From the NCBI GenBank assembly GCA_018365455.1, contig JAGZJZ010000061.1, positions 1-35,936 on the forward strand: a stretch of DNA of 35,936 nt, given 5' to 3'. Shown piece after piece: positions 1 to 7,453 of the stretch. The notes beneath the pieces were generated by a model, which searched no databases, was not told the DNA's origin, and worked only from the letters and a program-made list of their open reading frames with translations. A program made the position numbers and the translations under genes. The stretch comes from Clostridiales bacterium (GTDB taxonomy: Bacteria; Bacillota; Clostridia; Lachnospirales; Lachnospiraceae). How positions within the stretch are numbered: position 1 is the stretch's first letter; every line of letters starts with the position of its first letter.

Positions 1-4
1 AAAG

Positions 5-46
5 CAAAAACCCCGCAAACCCGCATAAACACTGCGGATTTCGGGG
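5..46 (-). terminator. Rho-independent terminator after tRNA-Gly
   Basis: Read on the minus strand, an outer CCCCG/CGGGG stem encloses an inner CCGCA/TGCGG stem and is followed by TTTTT. It starts about ten bases after the tRNA 3' end, so it ends the tRNA transcript. Confidence 0.85.
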
Positions 47-55
47 CATAAAAAG

Positions 56-128
56 AGCGCGAGACGGGACTCGAACCCGCGGCCTCGACCTTGGCAAGGT
101 CGCGCTCCACCAACTGAGCCACTCGCGC
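56..128 (-). tRNA. tRNA-Gly (anticodon GCC)
   Basis: The minus strand folds as a standard cloverleaf of 73 nt. The acceptor stem pairs GCGCGAG with CTCGCGC. The D arm carries GCTCAGTTGGTGGAGC. The anticodon stem CGACC/GGTCG holds the loop TTGCCAA (anticodon GCC), and the T arm is GCGGG-TTCGAGT-CCCGT. The discriminator base is U, as usual for bacterial tRNA-Gly. The 3' CCA is not encoded (CTTTT follows), so it must be added by CCA-transferase. It is a single gene with its own promoter upstream and terminator downstream. Confidence 0.97.
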
Positions 129-165
129 ATATCTTACTTTTCTTTTTTATCTCCTTGAGACAAGA

Positions 166-197
166 ATTATAATACTATATCTTCCTGTATTTGTCAA
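166..197 (-). promoter_or_regulatory. Sigma-A promoter of tRNA-Gly
   Basis: The minus strand shows a perfect -35 TTGACA (197-192), a 17-bp spacer and -10 TATTAT (174-169). An overlapping TATAAT (171-166) lies at a less favourable 20-bp spacing. The tRNA 5' end is about 40 nt downstream. Confidence 0.8.
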
Positions 198-261
198 CAG
201 TTATTTTGAAATTTTTTATATTTTTCAAATTGTATATTCTATTTTGTTAAAAATACTATAA

Positions 262-329
262 AGAACGGTATACAAATGCTGTAAAAGTATCGTAAACATT
301 GAAACTCTCCCTACAAATGTAACCGTTCT
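262..329. repeat. Long-range inverted repeat, intergenic
   Basis: AGAACGGT (262-269) and ACCGTTCT (322-329) are perfect complements around a 52-nt loop. TACAAATG lies just inside both arms as a direct repeat (271-278 and 312-319). It is downstream of the nitroreductase gene on the minus strand. It could be a weak terminator with a large loop or a small structured RNA; neither is established. The rest of 129-392 is AT-rich, with only the tRNA promoter recognised. Confidence 0.35.
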
Positions 330-392
330 CTGCTTCATGATATTACTATATTATATAACTCATCACAGCTCATCATCACCAATATACTCCGT

Positions 393-1163
393 TTACTGCT
401 TTAGCAGAACACTTAAAACATACTGATTATTCGGAAGTGTTTTATGAGTGATATTATTCAGACGAATTAAATCTAAATCCACCCAGATCTCTTCCGCCGC
501 TATCATTACATTGGCGAACATGATACCCAGATTTAATTCTGCAAATTTTCCAAAGGTACCATTCGCCATTACAGCTTTCTTACAGAAGACATGTATTCTG
601 TTTTCATAAACAACAAATCGCCATGGCTGGCTGTTATAGCTGGATGGAGCCAGCCTTGCGGTATCCAGGATCTCTTTCACCCAGGTCTTAGGTCTCTCTT
701 TATATGCACACAGTTCATCCAGACTCAGACGCTTGGCCTCATAATCATGGCGGAACAGAGAGCCTTTGGGAAACCCAAATGCCAGAGCCGTGACAAAATC
801 ATACCCATCCTCTTCCATCTTTTTGTCTTTTCGTTTCGCCATACCGAGAAAGCAGCTTCCAATTCCTTTTGTATTTAGATACAGTGATATGTGTTCCATA
901 ATATAGCCTGCATGCAGATCTCTTTTTTCTTTCTTCTCAGCGTACAGAGCGATATAATAAGGCGCGCTTACATTTACCAGTCCACCGACACGGCCTCTTT
1001 TCGAAACATTATCAATAATTTCAACTTTCACACCAATTCCGGGAAATATCGGTTCTATTTCCTCTACAAATTCAAGGATTCCGCTCAAGATTTTATCATC
1101 TATTGCTTCCTTTTTAAAATTCCGTATCGATTTTCTGACATAAATCGCTTCGTACAGATTCAT
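393..1163 (-). CDS. Nitroreductase-family flavoprotein (TM1586-like)
   Basis: A protein of about 256 aa with the nitroreductase fold, expected to bind FMN and to use NAD(P)H for reduction of an unknown substrate. Two parts are visible: an N-terminal segment with RKSIRNFKK, like the opening of nitroreductases, and a second half with the typical APSSYNSQPWRF motif near residue 175. This two-part layout resembles the TM1586-type nitroreductases. The frame could begin at 1205, but that start has no ribosome binding site. The ATG at 1163 (MNLYEAIYVRKSIR) is preceded by GGGTGAGAAG and fits the family start. It appears monocistronic, with pepF ending 99 bp upstream. The substrate cannot be inferred. 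Confidence 0.85.
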   Translation of the reverse strand: MNLYEAIYVRKSIRNFKKEAIDDKILSGILEFVEEIEPIFPGIGVKVEIIDNVSKRGRVGGLVNVSAPYYIALYAEKKEKRDLHAGYIMEHISLYLNTKGIGSCFLGMAKRKDKKMEEDGYDFVTALAFGFPKGSLFRHDYEAKRLSLDELCAYKERPKTWVKEILDTARLAPSSYNSQPWRFVVYENRIHVFCKKAVMANGTFGKFAELNLGIMFANVMIAAEEIWVDLDLIRLNNITHKTLPNNQYVLSVLLKQ

Positions 1164-1185
1164 TCTTCTCACCCATTTAAACATT

Positions 1186-1233
1186 TTGTAACAATATTGT
1201 AACATGTTTTGATCAGAATATCTACTGAAAATT
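1186..1233 (-). promoter_or_regulatory. Candidate control region of the nitroreductase gene
   Basis: TTGTAACA occurs twice, 11 bp apart (1186-1193, 1197-1204), with the palindrome ACAATATTGT between them. On the minus strand 1201-1196 also reads TACAAT, a possible -10, but its -35 (TAGATA) is poor. At 1233-1219 the minus strand reads AATTTTCAGTAGATA, which matches the CodY box AATTTTCWGAAAATT at 12 of 15 positions. All of this is suggestive only. Confidence 0.3.
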
Positions 1234-1262
1234 TGATGGAAAATTGTTTATTTTTTAAAGCA

Positions 1263-3068
1263 TTACCTGTACAATTGTTCTAATTTATCCAAATAACTTC
1301 CAAAGACTTTCAAAGCTTCGTCTACCGGTTCCGGCTGTGTCATATCTACTCCACACAACTTCAGTAAATCTATCGGATCCATAGAACTGCCCCCGCTTAA
1401 GAATTTTTTGTAGTTTTCTACCGCATCTTTTTCACCATTTAATATTTTACTGCTAATGGCAATTGCCGCTGAAAAACCTGTAGCATACTGATAAACATAA
1501 AACGGTGTATAAAAATGAGGTATTCTTGCCCATTCAAAAGCGATGTCATCGTCAATTATCATCCCGTCACCAAAATAAGTTTTATTCAAATTATAGTATA
1601 CCTTGCACAATGTCTCCGCATTCAGCGTTCCGCCCTCTCCAACTACTTTATGAGTAGCTTTTTCAAATTCTGCAAACATAGTCTGGCGATAGAGAGTGCT
1701 CTTAAACTGATCGAGGAAGTAATTAATCAGATATGCTTTTTCCTGCTTATCCTCTGTTTTTTCTATTAAATGATGAATCAGCAGCGCTTCATTGCATGTT
1801 GATGCCACTTCCGCAACAAAGATCTTATACCCCGCATAGATATAGGGCTGGTTTTCATCGGAATAATAGGAATGGAGTGCATGACCCATTTCATGTGCCA
1901 GGGTAAATACACTGTTAAGATTATTCTGGTGATTCAGAAGTACATAGGGATGGGTACCGTAAGCCCCCCAGGAATAAGCACCTGTTCTCTTTCCTTCATT
2001 TTCATAGACGTCAATCCAACGGCTGGCGAATCCTTGCTGAAGCAATCCCTGATATTCTTCTCCTAAAGGTGCCAGACCCTCCAGAACTATTTTTTTCGCC
2101 TGTTCATAATCAATTTTCATATCTACCCCAGACACCATTGAAACATGCAGGTCATACATGTGAAGGTCCTCCAGATCCAGTAATTTCTTACGCAGATCCA
2201 CATACCGGTACATCAGGTTCATATTCTTATGAACTGCTTGGATTAGATTATCGTACACATGAACCGGAATATTACTGTCGTCCAGTGCCGCTGCCAGTGC
2301 GGAATCATAGTTTCTGGTTTTGGCGTAAAAAGCCGCCTGCCTGGCATTGGCATCGTAAGTAGCAGCCAGTGTATTCTGGAAGCTCTTATAAGAGGCATAT
2401 ATGGTCTCGAAAGCTTCTTTGCGGACTTTCCTGTCCTTACTCTCCAAAAAGGATATATAGCGTCCCTGGGTCAGTCTGACGGTATCGCCCTTTTCATCTG
2501 TAATATCTCCAAATTTAATATCTGCATTATTAAACATGCTGAAAATATTTCCTGGCCCCTGTGCAATCTCGGAGACACCAGCCAGAAGTTCTTCCTCTTT
2601 TTCAGATAAAACATGATCCTTCTGCCTTATTATATTCGTTAAAAATTTCTGGTAACTTTCCAAACCTTTAGTTTCTGCCTTAAATTTCTCCAGTAATTCT
2701 GCCGGTATCCCCAGAATTTCCGGTACCACATAAGCGGTGGCACTGTTTAACATGGTCATAATTACCTGGGACTCTCCTGCCATCTGCTGATACTTGCCAT
2801 TGCCGGTATTCTCATGTAATTTCTGGTTAGCATACACATATATTTTTTCCCCCAGCTGATTCATATCGCTGTAGGCATCCAGCATTTCCAAAAGGCGATT
2901 CCCGCTGTCCTTCAAATGTCCACGGAATGCTGAAAATTCTTCAATCATTTTTTCCAGCTGTCTGCTGTCTTCTTTCCAGACTTCATCATTTTTGTATAGA
3001 TCTTCCATTGCCCATGTATGTTCTGTCTTTTGTTGTTCTCTGGTTATAATCACGTTTCCTTCTGCCAT
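1263..3068 (-). CDS. pepF: Oligoendopeptidase F (M3B metallopeptidase)
   Basis: Cytoplasmic zinc peptidase of 601 aa, the usual PepF length. It cleaves short peptides, roughly 7-17 residues in characterised members. The zinc site HEMGH lies at residues 392-396 (His392, Glu393, His396). The third ligand is probably Glu420 in FVAEVAS, spaced as Glu502 is in thimet oligopeptidase. The start ATG follows GGAGGAATTTAT. A strong promoter lies upstream at 3109-3137, so it seems to be its own transcription unit. No clear terminator is visible between pepF and the nitroreductase. Confidence 0.96.
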   Translation of the reverse strand: MAEGNVIITREQQKTEHTWAMEDLYKNDEVWKEDSRQLEKMIEEFSAFRGHLKDSGNRLLEMLDAYSDMNQLGEKIYVYANQKLHENTGNGKYQQMAGESQVIMTMLNSATAYVVPEILGIPAELLEKFKAETKGLESYQKFLTNIIRQKDHVLSEKEEELLAGVSEIAQGPGNIFSMFNNADIKFGDITDEKGDTVRLTQGRYISFLESKDRKVRKEAFETIYASYKSFQNTLAATYDANARQAAFYAKTRNYDSALAAALDDSNIPVHVYDNLIQAVHKNMNLMYRYVDLRKKLLDLEDLHMYDLHVSMVSGVDMKIDYEQAKKIVLEGLAPLGEEYQGLLQQGFASRWIDVYENEGKRTGAYSWGAYGTHPYVLLNHQNNLNSVFTLAHEMGHALHSYYSDENQPYIYAGYKIFVAEVASTCNEALLIHHLIEKTEDKQEKAYLINYFLDQFKSTLYRQTMFAEFEKATHKVVGEGGTLNAETLCKVYYNLNKTYFGDGMIIDDDIAFEWARIPHFYTPFYVYQYATGFSAAIAISSKILNGEKDAVENYKKFLSGGSSMDPIDLLKLCGVDMTQPEPVDEALKVFGSYLDKLEQLYR

Positions 3069-3108
3069 ATAAATTCCTCCATTCTTTTACTTCCATTTCT
3101 TATGGATA

Positions 3109-3137
3109 AGTATACGAGCCTTAAAAAATACTGTCAA
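3109..3137 (-). promoter_or_regulatory. Sigma-A promoter of pepF
   Basis: On the minus strand -35 TTGACA (3137-3132), a 17-bp spacer and -10 TATACT (3114-3109) lie about 40 bp before the pepF start. It is one of the best promoters in the window. Confidence 0.85.
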
Positions 3138-3183
3138 GGGGTGCAGTTGCTGTCTCTCATTTCTTCTGATAAAACGCAAAGAC

Positions 3184-3215
3184 AAAACCAGAGCAGCAAA
3201 GAAGCTGCTCCGGTT
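3184..3215 (-). terminator. Terminator of the amidase-yjbQ-HD-methyltransferase operon
   Basis: On the minus strand AACCGGAGCAGC pairs with GCTGCTCTGGTT (one G-U pair) around a 6-nt loop, followed by TTTTG. It lies about 75 bp after the methyltransferase stop codon. Confidence 0.7.
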
Positions 3216-3288
3216 TCTCATAAGTATTAATCAGCAAAACCCAACTATAATGCATTTTTAGATCAAATATAAAACGTCCGCTGTAGAA

Positions 3289-4773
3289 CTAAATACATTT
3301 CACAATAAAAACACTGCTGCCTTCCCTGTCATTAATGACGGTTTCTTTTACCAGTTTAAAATAATCTTGTTTTCGCAGCGTTCCAAGGAGCACCTCCCGC
3401 TCGTCAGAGTACATCACAATGCATCCGTCTTCTTTTAGCAGCTCTTTGGATTTTGTCCAGAATTTCTCATAGAGTTTCTGTACGAATACCCGGTCCTTGG
3501 TTTTCGATACACCCGGCATGTTGGTTACAATCTCATCAAACAGGTATTCGTGACGGAAATCAAAATAATCACGGTTGATATAGTGAGCAATCATTCCGGC
3601 ATTTTTAGTATTTTCTTCTGCTTTTACTACCGCTTCTTCCAAAATATCCAGTCCATATATCGGGTCAGCTTTCGCAATTTTACTGCGTTCAACCAACATT
3701 GTTCCCACTCCGCAAAATGGATCTAATACCTGTGCCCCATCCTTTAAATACTCTTTTGCAAGTTCCATAATAAGTGCTGCATTGCAGGGCGAAATAGACG
3801 TCGGCAGTGTCTGTTTCCGATAAGAAAACCGTTTATCCTCTAAAGTATAAAGCTTTAACAGCGGAATGAAATCCCCTGCTTTATTCTCAATCAGCCGCAA
3901 TTCAATTTCATATTCCGAGGAAGAATTTATCAATTTTCTGTCCAGCTGCTTTTCCAGCGCTGCAGAGATCTTACGTATAAAAGGACCTTTTTTATCCAGC
4001 GTCATACGGCTCTTTAATTCAATGCGGTAATAAAACGGACCTTCCCCACTGTGCATCTCCTCCAGAAATGGCAAGAGTCCTGAGCGTTTAAGCTGGTAAG
4101 CCATTTCTTCCGGCGTACCTCTAAGCACCGGTGCTCCTTTAACCGGAAACAGCATTTCCTGATACGTCCGAATCGGCAGAATTTCTTCCAGTGATTCTGT
4201 TGCTACCCGAAGTCCCCCTGCCAGCATCTTAATCTCACCGTCTGCAATTTGGTTCTTCGTTACTTCCCTGTGGCTGCGATTTGTAAGCAATATCACTTCC
4301 AGAGGTTTATCAAGTCCTGTGAATTTATGCTTTTGGGGCTTCTCGTATTTCAGAATCATATTCTGCAGCAGGGCAGATTCTTCTCGTACATGCTTCATAT
4401 TAGATTCCTCAACAGGATCATTTGTCAGCTGTAGAAGCCTTTCTTTTAACATTGGCAGATAATCCTGGTATTCATACTGTGAAACAGCTTTCAAAAAATC
4501 AGATTTAATAAATAGTTTTTCTTCCTTCTTATAAGCTTTCACTAATACAGGCAGCAAATCCTCACATTCCAGATCCCCCATAATAAGGGCGGCATTTTTC
4601 CTAACTTTTGCATCCTCATTCTTCAAAAGTGCCACAAACACCTCAAATTCGCCTGCCAGTTCATACGCCAGTGCACGTTTTGCATACGGCTCCTTCATTT
4701 CCTGTCTTAGAGAAATCAAATTTTTTCTTATTTCACTGCCATCACAAATATTTTTATACAACTCTTTTATCAT
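3289..4773 (-). CDS. HEAT-repeat plus THUMP-type RNA methyltransferase
   Basis: 494 aa, three parts. Residues 30-115 look like HEAT-type helical repeats (ALLKNEDAKVRKNAALIMGDL and a following unit). Residues about 155-320 resemble the THUMP-linked N-terminal region of tRNA/rRNA methyltransferases. Residues 330-494 form a Rossmann methyltransferase with the SAM motif DPFCGVGTM (351-359) and the acidic residue of GLD (376). The family's catalytic (N/D)PP(Y/F) motif reads NMPG here (residues 418-421), which is unusual. Likely target: a guanine N2 in RNA, as in TrmN/RlmL relatives, but this is inference. The start ATG follows AAGGAGC. It is last in a four-gene operon, 32 bp after the HD gene. Confidence 0.8.
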   Translation of the reverse strand: MIKELYKNICDGSEIRKNLISLRQEMKEPYAKRALAYELAGEFEVFVALLKNEDAKVRKNAALIMGDLECEDLLPVLVKAYKKEEKLFIKSDFLKAVSQYEYQDYLPMLKERLLQLTNDPVEESNMKHVREESALLQNMILKYEKPQKHKFTGLDKPLEVILLTNRSHREVTKNQIADGEIKMLAGGLRVATESLEEILPIRTYQEMLFPVKGAPVLRGTPEEMAYQLKRSGLLPFLEEMHSGEGPFYYRIELKSRMTLDKKGPFIRKISAALEKQLDRKLINSSSEYEIELRLIENKAGDFIPLLKLYTLEDKRFSYRKQTLPTSISPCNAALIMELAKEYLKDGAQVLDPFCGVGTMLVERSKIAKADPIYGLDILEEAVVKAEENTKNAGMIAHYINRDYFDFRHEYLFDEIVTNMPGVSKTKDRVFVQKLYEKFWTKSKELLKEDGCIVMYSDEREVLLGTLRKQDYFKLVKETVINDREGSSVFIVKCI

Positions 4774-4805
4774 AAAGCTCCTTACAGGCTACGTGCCCGC
4801 TCTCT

Positions 4806-5372
4806 CTATTTTTCTTTTTCCATAATTTTTTTACGGCTTACTTCCAGTACAAGTTCTCTTAATTTATCAGTAACCTCAAATTCTTTTGCTTCTTCCACTC
4901 CGTAATTCATCTGCAGATCATACTCCAGCGGCAGCCAGGTGGACAGATCTGATTCGTTGTGCTGGATAACGGCTTCCATCTTATCCAAGACATGAAATAA
5001 TCTGGCCTCATTGGTTTCGTTTTCCTCCATCTCCCTATGGAGATCCAGAAATTCCTGCCTTCTGCCCCCATCCAGCATTTCGGCAATATTTTTGATTTCC
5101 AATCCTTCAACCGCCCTTGCTTCATCCGTCTTTTCAAAACAGGGAATATCACCCGTTACGGCTTCTCCCATATCATGGATCAGACACATGTGCATGACCT
5201 TTTCCATATCCAAATCAGGAAAATCGTCCCTTAAAAGCCAGGCGAACAGAACCAGTCTGAAGCAGTGCTCCGCTACACTTTCTTTTCTTCCAGAAGAAGT
5301 CTCACAGTGCCTGGTATTGCACTTAAGCTGTTCTGACAGCTTCAGGAATTCTAATATGGCTTCTGCATGCAC
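4806..5372 (-). CDS. HD-domain phosphohydrolase (YfbR/HD_3-like)
   Basis: 188 aa single-domain metal-dependent phosphohydrolase. The HD residues are visible as His36 (VAEHCFRLVLFAW), His66-Asp67 (CLIHDMGEAVTGD) and Asp130 (HVLDKMEA). Relatives include 5'-deoxynucleotidase YfbR, so hydrolysis of a nucleoside monophosphate is plausible; the substrate is not shown by sequence. The start is GTG at 5372, set 7 nt after GGAGG, with the ribosome binding site inside the end of yjbQ. Only 2 bp separate it from the yjbQ stop, so the two are probably translationally coupled. Confidence 0.87.
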   Translation of the reverse strand: MHAEAILEFLKLSEQLKCNTRHCETSSGRKESVAEHCFRLVLFAWLLRDDFPDLDMEKVMHMCLIHDMGEAVTGDIPCFEKTDEARAVEGLEIKNIAEMLDGGRRQEFLDLHREMEENETNEARLFHVLDKMEAVIQHNESDLSTWLPLEYDLQMNYGVEEAKEFEVTDKLRELVLEVSRKKIMEKEK

Positions 5373-5374
5373 GG

Positions 5375-5779
5375 TTATCCCTCCATCACTTTAACATAAT
5401 AAGACCGGTTGCGAGGACCGTCAAATTCACAGAAATAAACCGCCTGCCAGGTACCCAGAATCAGTTTCCCATTCTCCAATATCAGAGTGGATGATGCGCC
5501 AACAGCCGCGGATTTCATATGTGCATGGGAATTTCCTTCAAAATGGCGGTATTCTTTATCCTGAGTTGGGAACACCTTTTCATAACCATATATAAAATCT
5601 GTACATACATCCGGATCACAATTTTCATTAATCGTGATGCCTGCCGTGGTGTGAGGACAATAGATCACTACAATTCCATCCGCAATCCCGCTCTTTTTCA
5701 CATCTTCTTTTATGCTTGCCGTAATATCCACCAGGCGCTGGCGCTGTGATATTGTTAAATTATGCTTATAGGTATTCAT
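5375..5779 (-). CDS. YjbQ/UPF0047 family protein
   Basis: 134 aa, the normal length of this trimeric beta-sandwich family. The conserved blocks are present: CPHTTAGITINENCDPD (near residues 45-61), GNSHAHMKSAAVG, and LGTWQAVYFCEFDGPRNR near the C terminus. Members have weak thiamine-phosphate synthase activity in some tests, which is why they are often annotated as secondary thiamine-phosphate synthases; the true role is unclear. The ATG overlaps the stop of the amidase gene by 4 bp (ATGA), and the HD gene follows after 2 bp. Confidence 0.92.
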   Translation of the reverse strand: MNTYKHNLTISQRQRLVDITASIKEDVKKSGIADGIVVIYCPHTTAGITINENCDPDVCTDFIYGYEKVFPTQDKEYRHFEGNSHAHMKSAAVGASSTLILENGKLILGTWQAVYFCEFDGPRNRSYYVKVMEG

Positions 5780-6540
5780 TTCATATACTCCTCCATATAA
5801 TTTCCTACATCTGTTTTAAACGCTTCCCATTTATCTTCATTTTCTACAAAATACTTGGGGCATATTTTCCCGGTTACATCGTAATGCCGGATAATCTGAT
5901 CCGTCCCCAGCTCGAACTTTCCGCAAAGAAAAGCTACCAATTTAACCAGCGATTCATAGGTTGCATCATTATATTTTCCACTTTCATCCGGGTGGCAGCA
6001 TTCAATGGAAACGGTATCCTGATTTCTGTCATTTGAAGCATATGCCATCTCAGAAGTGGGTACACACTGAATAATTTCTCCGTCCAGACCAACGATAAAA
6101 TTACTGCTTAAATAATCATTCTGCAGGTCCTTGAGGCTGTCGAAATAGTCCCTGTTTTCCTGAGCCGTAGTCATGGGATTGGCAAGATAATGTACAACAA
6201 TGGCTGTGATCTTATCGGTGGGTATCCCAGGTCTGGAATATGGATTGATATCAAGCAGCTGGACATCGATATCCGGCTGGGGTATAGGATTTGAATCTTC
6301 CGTCTCCGCTGCCGCCTGGGTTTCTGCAGTTGTTTCGGTCACACTCACCGGCTGAGCTTTATGGAAAATCAGCCTGTACCCTACAACAGCAAGAACGATA
6401 ATAAATATCCCTACTCCTGTCACAATCGTTCTTTTCACCATTTCCACACGCTGCTGATTTTGTGTTTCTCTTCCTCCCCTGGACCTTCTTTGGGACATTC
6501 TTCTTTTATTTCTCTGACTGTTTCTCATTCGTATTCTCAC
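5776..6540 (-). CDS. Membrane-anchored N-acetylmuramoyl-L-alanine amidase (Amidase_2)
   Basis: 254 aa. A basic N terminus (residues 1-35) is followed by one membrane helix at 37-58, a Thr/Glu/Ala-rich linker, and an Amidase_2/PGRP-type domain from about 100 to 254 that faces outward. Zinc ligands are His117 (AIVVHYLA), His219 (IIRHYD) and Cys227 (GKICPKYF), as in T7-lysozyme-type amidases; these cut the bond between MurNAc and L-Ala of peptidoglycan. The frame opens with GTG at 6540 without a clear binding site. ATG at 6528 (after GTGAGAATAC) is an equally good start. First gene of an operon with yjbQ (4-bp overlap), behind operator-like palindromes. Confidence 0.88.
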   Translation of the reverse strand: MRIRMRNSQRNKRRMSQRRSRGGRETQNQQRVEMVKRTIVTGVGIFIIVLAVVGYRLIFHKAQPVSVTETTAETQAAAETEDSNPIPQPDIDVQLLDINPYSRPGIPTDKITAIVVHYLANPMTTAQENRDYFDSLKDLQNDYLSSNFIVGLDGEIIQCVPTSEMAYASNDRNQDTVSIECCHPDESGKYNDATYESLVKLVAFLCGKFELGTDQIIRHYDVTGKICPKYFVENEDKWEAFKTDVGNYMEEYMK

Positions 6541-6590
6541 TTGACCGCATTCATAACAAAAGCCTGTCTGCGATACTGTCTAATTAATTA

Positions 6591-6608
6591 TGTGAAAATG
6601 TTTTCACA
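6591..6608. promoter_or_regulatory. Perfect 18-bp operator-like palindrome
   Basis: TGTGAAAATGTTTTCACA is a perfect inverted repeat about 50 bp upstream of the amidase start. The related site at 6684-6701 suggests a binding site for a dimeric regulator; the regulator is not identified. Confidence 0.55.
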
Positions 6609-6669
6609 TTTTTATCAGTTTCAATTCCGTACTGTCTAAAGTTTTTGAACTTTAATTCAAACACGATCT

Positions 6670-6701
6670 AGTATAGCTTCAAATTGTGAAAATTTTTACA
6701 A
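6670..6701 (-). promoter_or_regulatory. Candidate amidase-operon promoter overlapped by an operator
   Basis: The minus strand has -10 TATACT (6675-6670). TTGTGAAAATTTTTACAA (6684-6701), an 18-bp palindrome with one mismatched pair, sits where the -35 should be. A bound protein would block the promoter or replace the weak -35. Confidence 0.45.
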
Positions 6702-6795
6702 CATTTCCTTATTTTTTTCTTAACACAGAATAAAAAGCCTGCATAAACATCCCATTTAACAGCTGTTACCTCCCGGTTAGATATACGATTTTACG

Positions 6796-6831
6796 AAAAA
6801 ATAGCGCTTCCACTTTAACAGTGCGGCGCTA
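6796..6831 (-). terminator. Terminator of the 167-aa membrane protein gene
   Basis: On the minus strand TAGCGC pairs with GCGCTA and the inner CACT with AGTG, followed by TTTTTT (6801-6796). It lies 34 bp after the stop at 6865. Confidence 0.85.
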
Positions 6832-6864
6832 CTTTTACCTGCCCGGTCAGGGCAAATTCCGTTT

Positions 6865-7368
6865 CTACATCAACTTTACCTTGCTAGGTGCTATTCTTCT
6901 GATATCGTTTAACATTACTTCATTTGGCTCAAAAAGAATTTTCTCCATTCCTTTATCAGACTGCATAATCAATGCGAAAATCTTATGATCCGGTTCACCG
7001 GAAGAAAAATCAACGACTTTGATACTATTGTTCTGATTGTAATAATCCAGCTCATGTGAATTTACAGGAGCCATAAGTATCATTTTTTCCAGATCCAGGC
7101 TGCGGGCTCTTTTTCTTTTTGTCTTGGACATTATCTTGTCCACATCCAGTTCCCCATTTACATACAGGTACTCAAATTCCAGGTCGAATCTTGGAATCAG
7201 GAAATAATCTGCAACACCGATAGCAATCAACGCAATTAATCCGAAGGGAGTAACAAACAACCCTACAAATGCTATCAAAACGGTAGCAACAATTAAAAGC
7301 ACTTTCTTTACCTGATCCGATGCCGGTGTCTTCCTCTTAACAATTAATTCTGTGTACAAATCACTCAT
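6865..7368 (-). CDS. Small two-helix membrane protein (DUF6106-like)
   Basis: 167 aa. Two adjacent membrane helices lie at about residues 22-40 and 41-58, linked by a PFG turn. A soluble cytoplasmic-looking domain follows, with a basic stretch SKTKRKRARSLDLEKM near residue 80. It resembles uncharacterised Lachnospiraceae proteins that I recall as DUF6106, but I cannot confirm the family. The start ATG follows AGGAGGAAGAAC. A minus-strand TATAAT (7411-7406) just upstream may be its -10. It ends at a clear terminator. No function can be assigned. Confidence 0.75.
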   Translation of the reverse strand: MSDLYTELIVKRKTPASDQVKKVLLIVATVLIAFVGLFVTPFGLIALIAIGVADYFLIPRFDLEFEYLYVNGELDVDKIMSKTKRKRARSLDLEKMILMAPVNSHELDYYNQNNSIKVVDFSSGEPDHKIFALIMQSDKGMEKILFEPNEVMLNDIRRIAPSKVKLM

Positions 7369-7453
7369 GTTCTTCCTCCTAAATTAGCAATACTTGTATT
7401 CTTTTATTATAATGCCATTTACCAAAATAATAAAGTCTTTCTTCCCTTTTTCC

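Larger units (their letters stand above)
6541..6864. other. 324-bp intergenic region: operators, promoter, terminator
   Basis: No gene is seen. It holds two related palindromes (6591-6608 and 6684-6701), a hairpin-forming AAAGTT-TTTG-AACTTT (6638-6653), a candidate -10 TATACT on the minus strand (6675-6670) for the amidase operon, and the terminator of the gene starting at 7368. Confidence 0.6.

Noticed and set aside
3069..3288. Riboswitch or T-box before pepF
   Set aside because: Only a promoter and the terminator of the neighbouring operon are seen; no T-box or known aptamer motif.
6591..6608. TnrA, Rex or CcpA site
   Set aside because: TGTGA-N8-TCACA has one base too many for TnrA (N7), lacks the TTAA core of Rex and the central CG of cre sites.
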